Assembly (NCBI GenBank): GCA_016844515.1
Contig: JAERMP010000138.1
Coordinates: 1 to 6,410 of the forward strand
Reading direction: 5' to 3'
Length of the DNA stretch: 6,410 nt
DNA from: Thermoleophilia bacterium
GTDB lineage: Bacteria; Actinomycetota; Thermoleophilia; Gaiellales; Gaiellaceae
A program made the translations under genes and the position numbers. The stretch's first letter is position 1. Each line of letters opens with the position of its first letter. The notes under the pieces are model-generated. The model made no database searches and had not been told where the DNA came from. It saw only the letters and a program-made list of their open reading frames with translations. Positions 5,208-6,410 of the stretch are shown one piece after another.

Positions 5208-6410
5208 GTGACGTCGTCGGCGCAACCGGGCGGAGCGACAGCGACCGCGCCCACGCGTGCGGGCATCGTGCTCGCCTCGCTCATCCTGGTCGCTGCGGTC
5301 GCCAACCTGAACCTGTCAGTCGCGAATGTCGCGCTTCCCGACATCGGGAAGGCGTTCGACTCGTCGCAGGTCACGCTCAATCTGATCGCGGTCGGCTATT
5401 CGCTCGGCCTTGCCGCCTCGGTGCTCTATTTCGGCGCCGTCGGCGACCGCTACGGGCGGAAGATGATGCTCGTCCTCGGCACGACGCTCGCGGTCCCCAT
5501 GTCGCTGTTGGCAGCGTACGCGCCGTCGGACGAGGTGCTGTTCGTCGCGCGTGTGGGCGGCGGTCTTGCAGCGGGCATGGCGTTCCCGACGACGCTCGCC
5601 CTGATCACGGCTCTCTGGTCGGGTCCCGCGCGCACGAAGTCGATCGCGCTGTGGTCGGCTCTGGGGGGAGCGATTGCGGCGCTCGGGCCGCTCGTCTCGG
5701 GTGCGTTGCTCGAGTACTTCTGGTGGGGCTCGGTGTTCCTCGTCACGCTGCCGCTCGCCGTCGTCGCGCTCGTGATGGCGTTCCTCTTCGTGCCGAGCCA
5801 CGTGAACGAGACAGTGGATCCGGTCGACAATCTCGGGGGCATCCTCTCGGTGCTCCTCGTGGGGGCGCTCATTCTGTCCATCAACTTCGCGCCCGTTCCG
5901 AACGAGGGAGCCCTCGTGCTCGGACTGGCCGTCGTCGCCCTCGCGGCGGGCGTCGCCTTCTACCTCAGGCAGCGCCGGGCGAAGAACCCGCTCTACGACC
6001 TCGACGTCGCTGCACGCCGCATCTTCTGGGTTGCCGCCTGCGCGGGGATCATCGTGTTCGGGTCGCTGATGGGCGCGGCATTCGTGAGCCAGCAGTACCT
6101 GCAGAACGTGCTCGACTACTCGACGCTCGAGGCCGGGGCGGCGATCCTTCCGGCGGCCTTGCTCATGGTGCTCGTGGCACCGCGCTCCGCGAAGCTCGTG
6201 GGCGCGTACGGGGCGCGCTTCACGCTCCTTTGCGGTTACGTCTTCCTCTTCCTTGCGTTCCTCGCGATGCTGCTGCTCTGGGACGAAGGCGCCCCCTACT
6301 GGCAGATCGCGCTCGCCTACGGGTTCATCGGCATCGGCATCGGGCTCGCGGGCACCCCCGCGTCGCACTCGCTCACCAGCTCGGTTCCGGTCACACGCGC
6401 CGGCATGGCT
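5208..6410 (+). CDS. DHA2-type MFS multidrug exporter, C-terminus beyond window
   Basis: 401 residues are visible, in frame to the last base, with no stop. A proton-driven drug exporter of the 14-helix DHA2 (EmrB/QacA-like) group is indicated by NVALPDIGKAF after helix 1 (40-50), motif A GAVGDRYGRK between helices 2 and 3 (76-85), the antiporter motif C GAIAALGPLVSG in helix 5 (154-165), and the DHA2-typical segment SQQYLQNVLDYSTLEAGAAILP (294-315). SVPVTRAGMA at the end matches the conserved VP..RAG stretch near helix 11-12, so roughly the last 80-110 residues are missing. The first 18 residues are a Thr/Ala/Pro-rich cytoplasmic tail. The GTG at 5208 is chosen because it is the first in-frame start after the antiporter stop, gives a full helix 1, and leaves a 13-nt gap; no good Shine-Dalgarno is seen. 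The substrate cannot be predicted. Confidence 0.9.
   Translation, partial: MTSSAQPGGATATAPTRAGIVLASLILVAAVANLNLSVANVALPDIGKAFDSSQVTLNLIAVGYSLGLAASVLYFGAVGDRYGRKMMLVLGTTLAVPMSLLAAYAPSDEVLFVARVGGGLAAGMAFPTTLALITALWSGPARTKSIALWSALGGAIAALGPLVSGALLEYFWWGSVFLVTLPLAVVALVMAFLFVPSHVNETVDPVDNLGGILSVLLVGALILSINFAPVPNEGALVLGLAVVALAAGVAFYLRQRRAKNPLYDLDVAARRIFWVAACAGIIVFGSLMGAAFVSQQYLQNVLDYSTLEAGAAILPAALLMVLVAPRSAKLVGAYGARFTLLCGYVFLFLAFLAMLLLWDEGAPYWQIALAYGFIGIGIGLAGTPASHSLTSSVPVTRAGMA

Noticed and set aside
5316..6368. Minus-strand open frame of 350 codons opposite the MFS gene
   Set aside because: The translation is a charged Arg/Glu/His-rich string without domains, while the plus strand gives a convincing MFS exporter throughout.

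Overview
This is a GC-rich chromosomal window with the look of an actinobacterium. Most third codon positions are G or C, GTG starts are frequent, several genes lack a Shine-Dalgarno sequence, and the protein families (DUF6325, small SHOCT proteins, a holin-like/phosphodiesterase fusion) are typical of Actinobacteria. A deep-branching class such as Thermoleophilia is possible, but I cannot place it from sequence alone. I see no tRNA, rRNA, CRISPR array, insertion sequence or prophage block.

Layout. (1) 2-615 (+): the C-terminal part of an FAD-dependent GMC oxidoreductase, entering from the left and broken near 404-412 by a reading-frame change with about 20 expected residues missing. (2) 616-712: a convergent intergenic gap with a perfect 11-bp hairpin. 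(3) 2707-713 (-): a 664-residue fusion of a four-helix holin-like membrane domain and an alkaline-phosphatase-superfamily phosphodiesterase. (4) 3165-2770 (-): a two-helix PLDc_N-like membrane protein ending in a SHOCT domain. It is separated from the phosphodiesterase by 62 nt holding a 13-bp perfect hairpin. (5) 3166-3303: a divergent promoter region. (6) 3304-3741 and 3761-4057 (+): a DUF6325 protein and a second small SHOCT protein, clearly an operon. (7) 4160-5194 (+): a Ca2+/cation antiporter-family protein with altered ion-site residues. (8) 5208-6410 (+): a DHA2-type MFS drug exporter, cut off by the window edge.

The centre of the window (2770-4057) is the most interesting part. Two proteins with gaplessly alignable SHOCT C-termini sit on either side of a shared divergent promoter, with a DUF6325 protein between them. 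This suggests a small membrane-linked module of unknown function, with the holin-like/phosphodiesterase fusion co-directional with its membrane arm. The antiporter and MFS exporter are 13 nt apart and probably co-transcribed. Two translation styles coexist: the SHOCT/DUF6325 genes have good Shine-Dalgarno sequences, while the phosphodiesterase, antiporter and MFS genes have a TANNNT hexamer 8-10 nt before the start codon, which fits leaderless mRNA.
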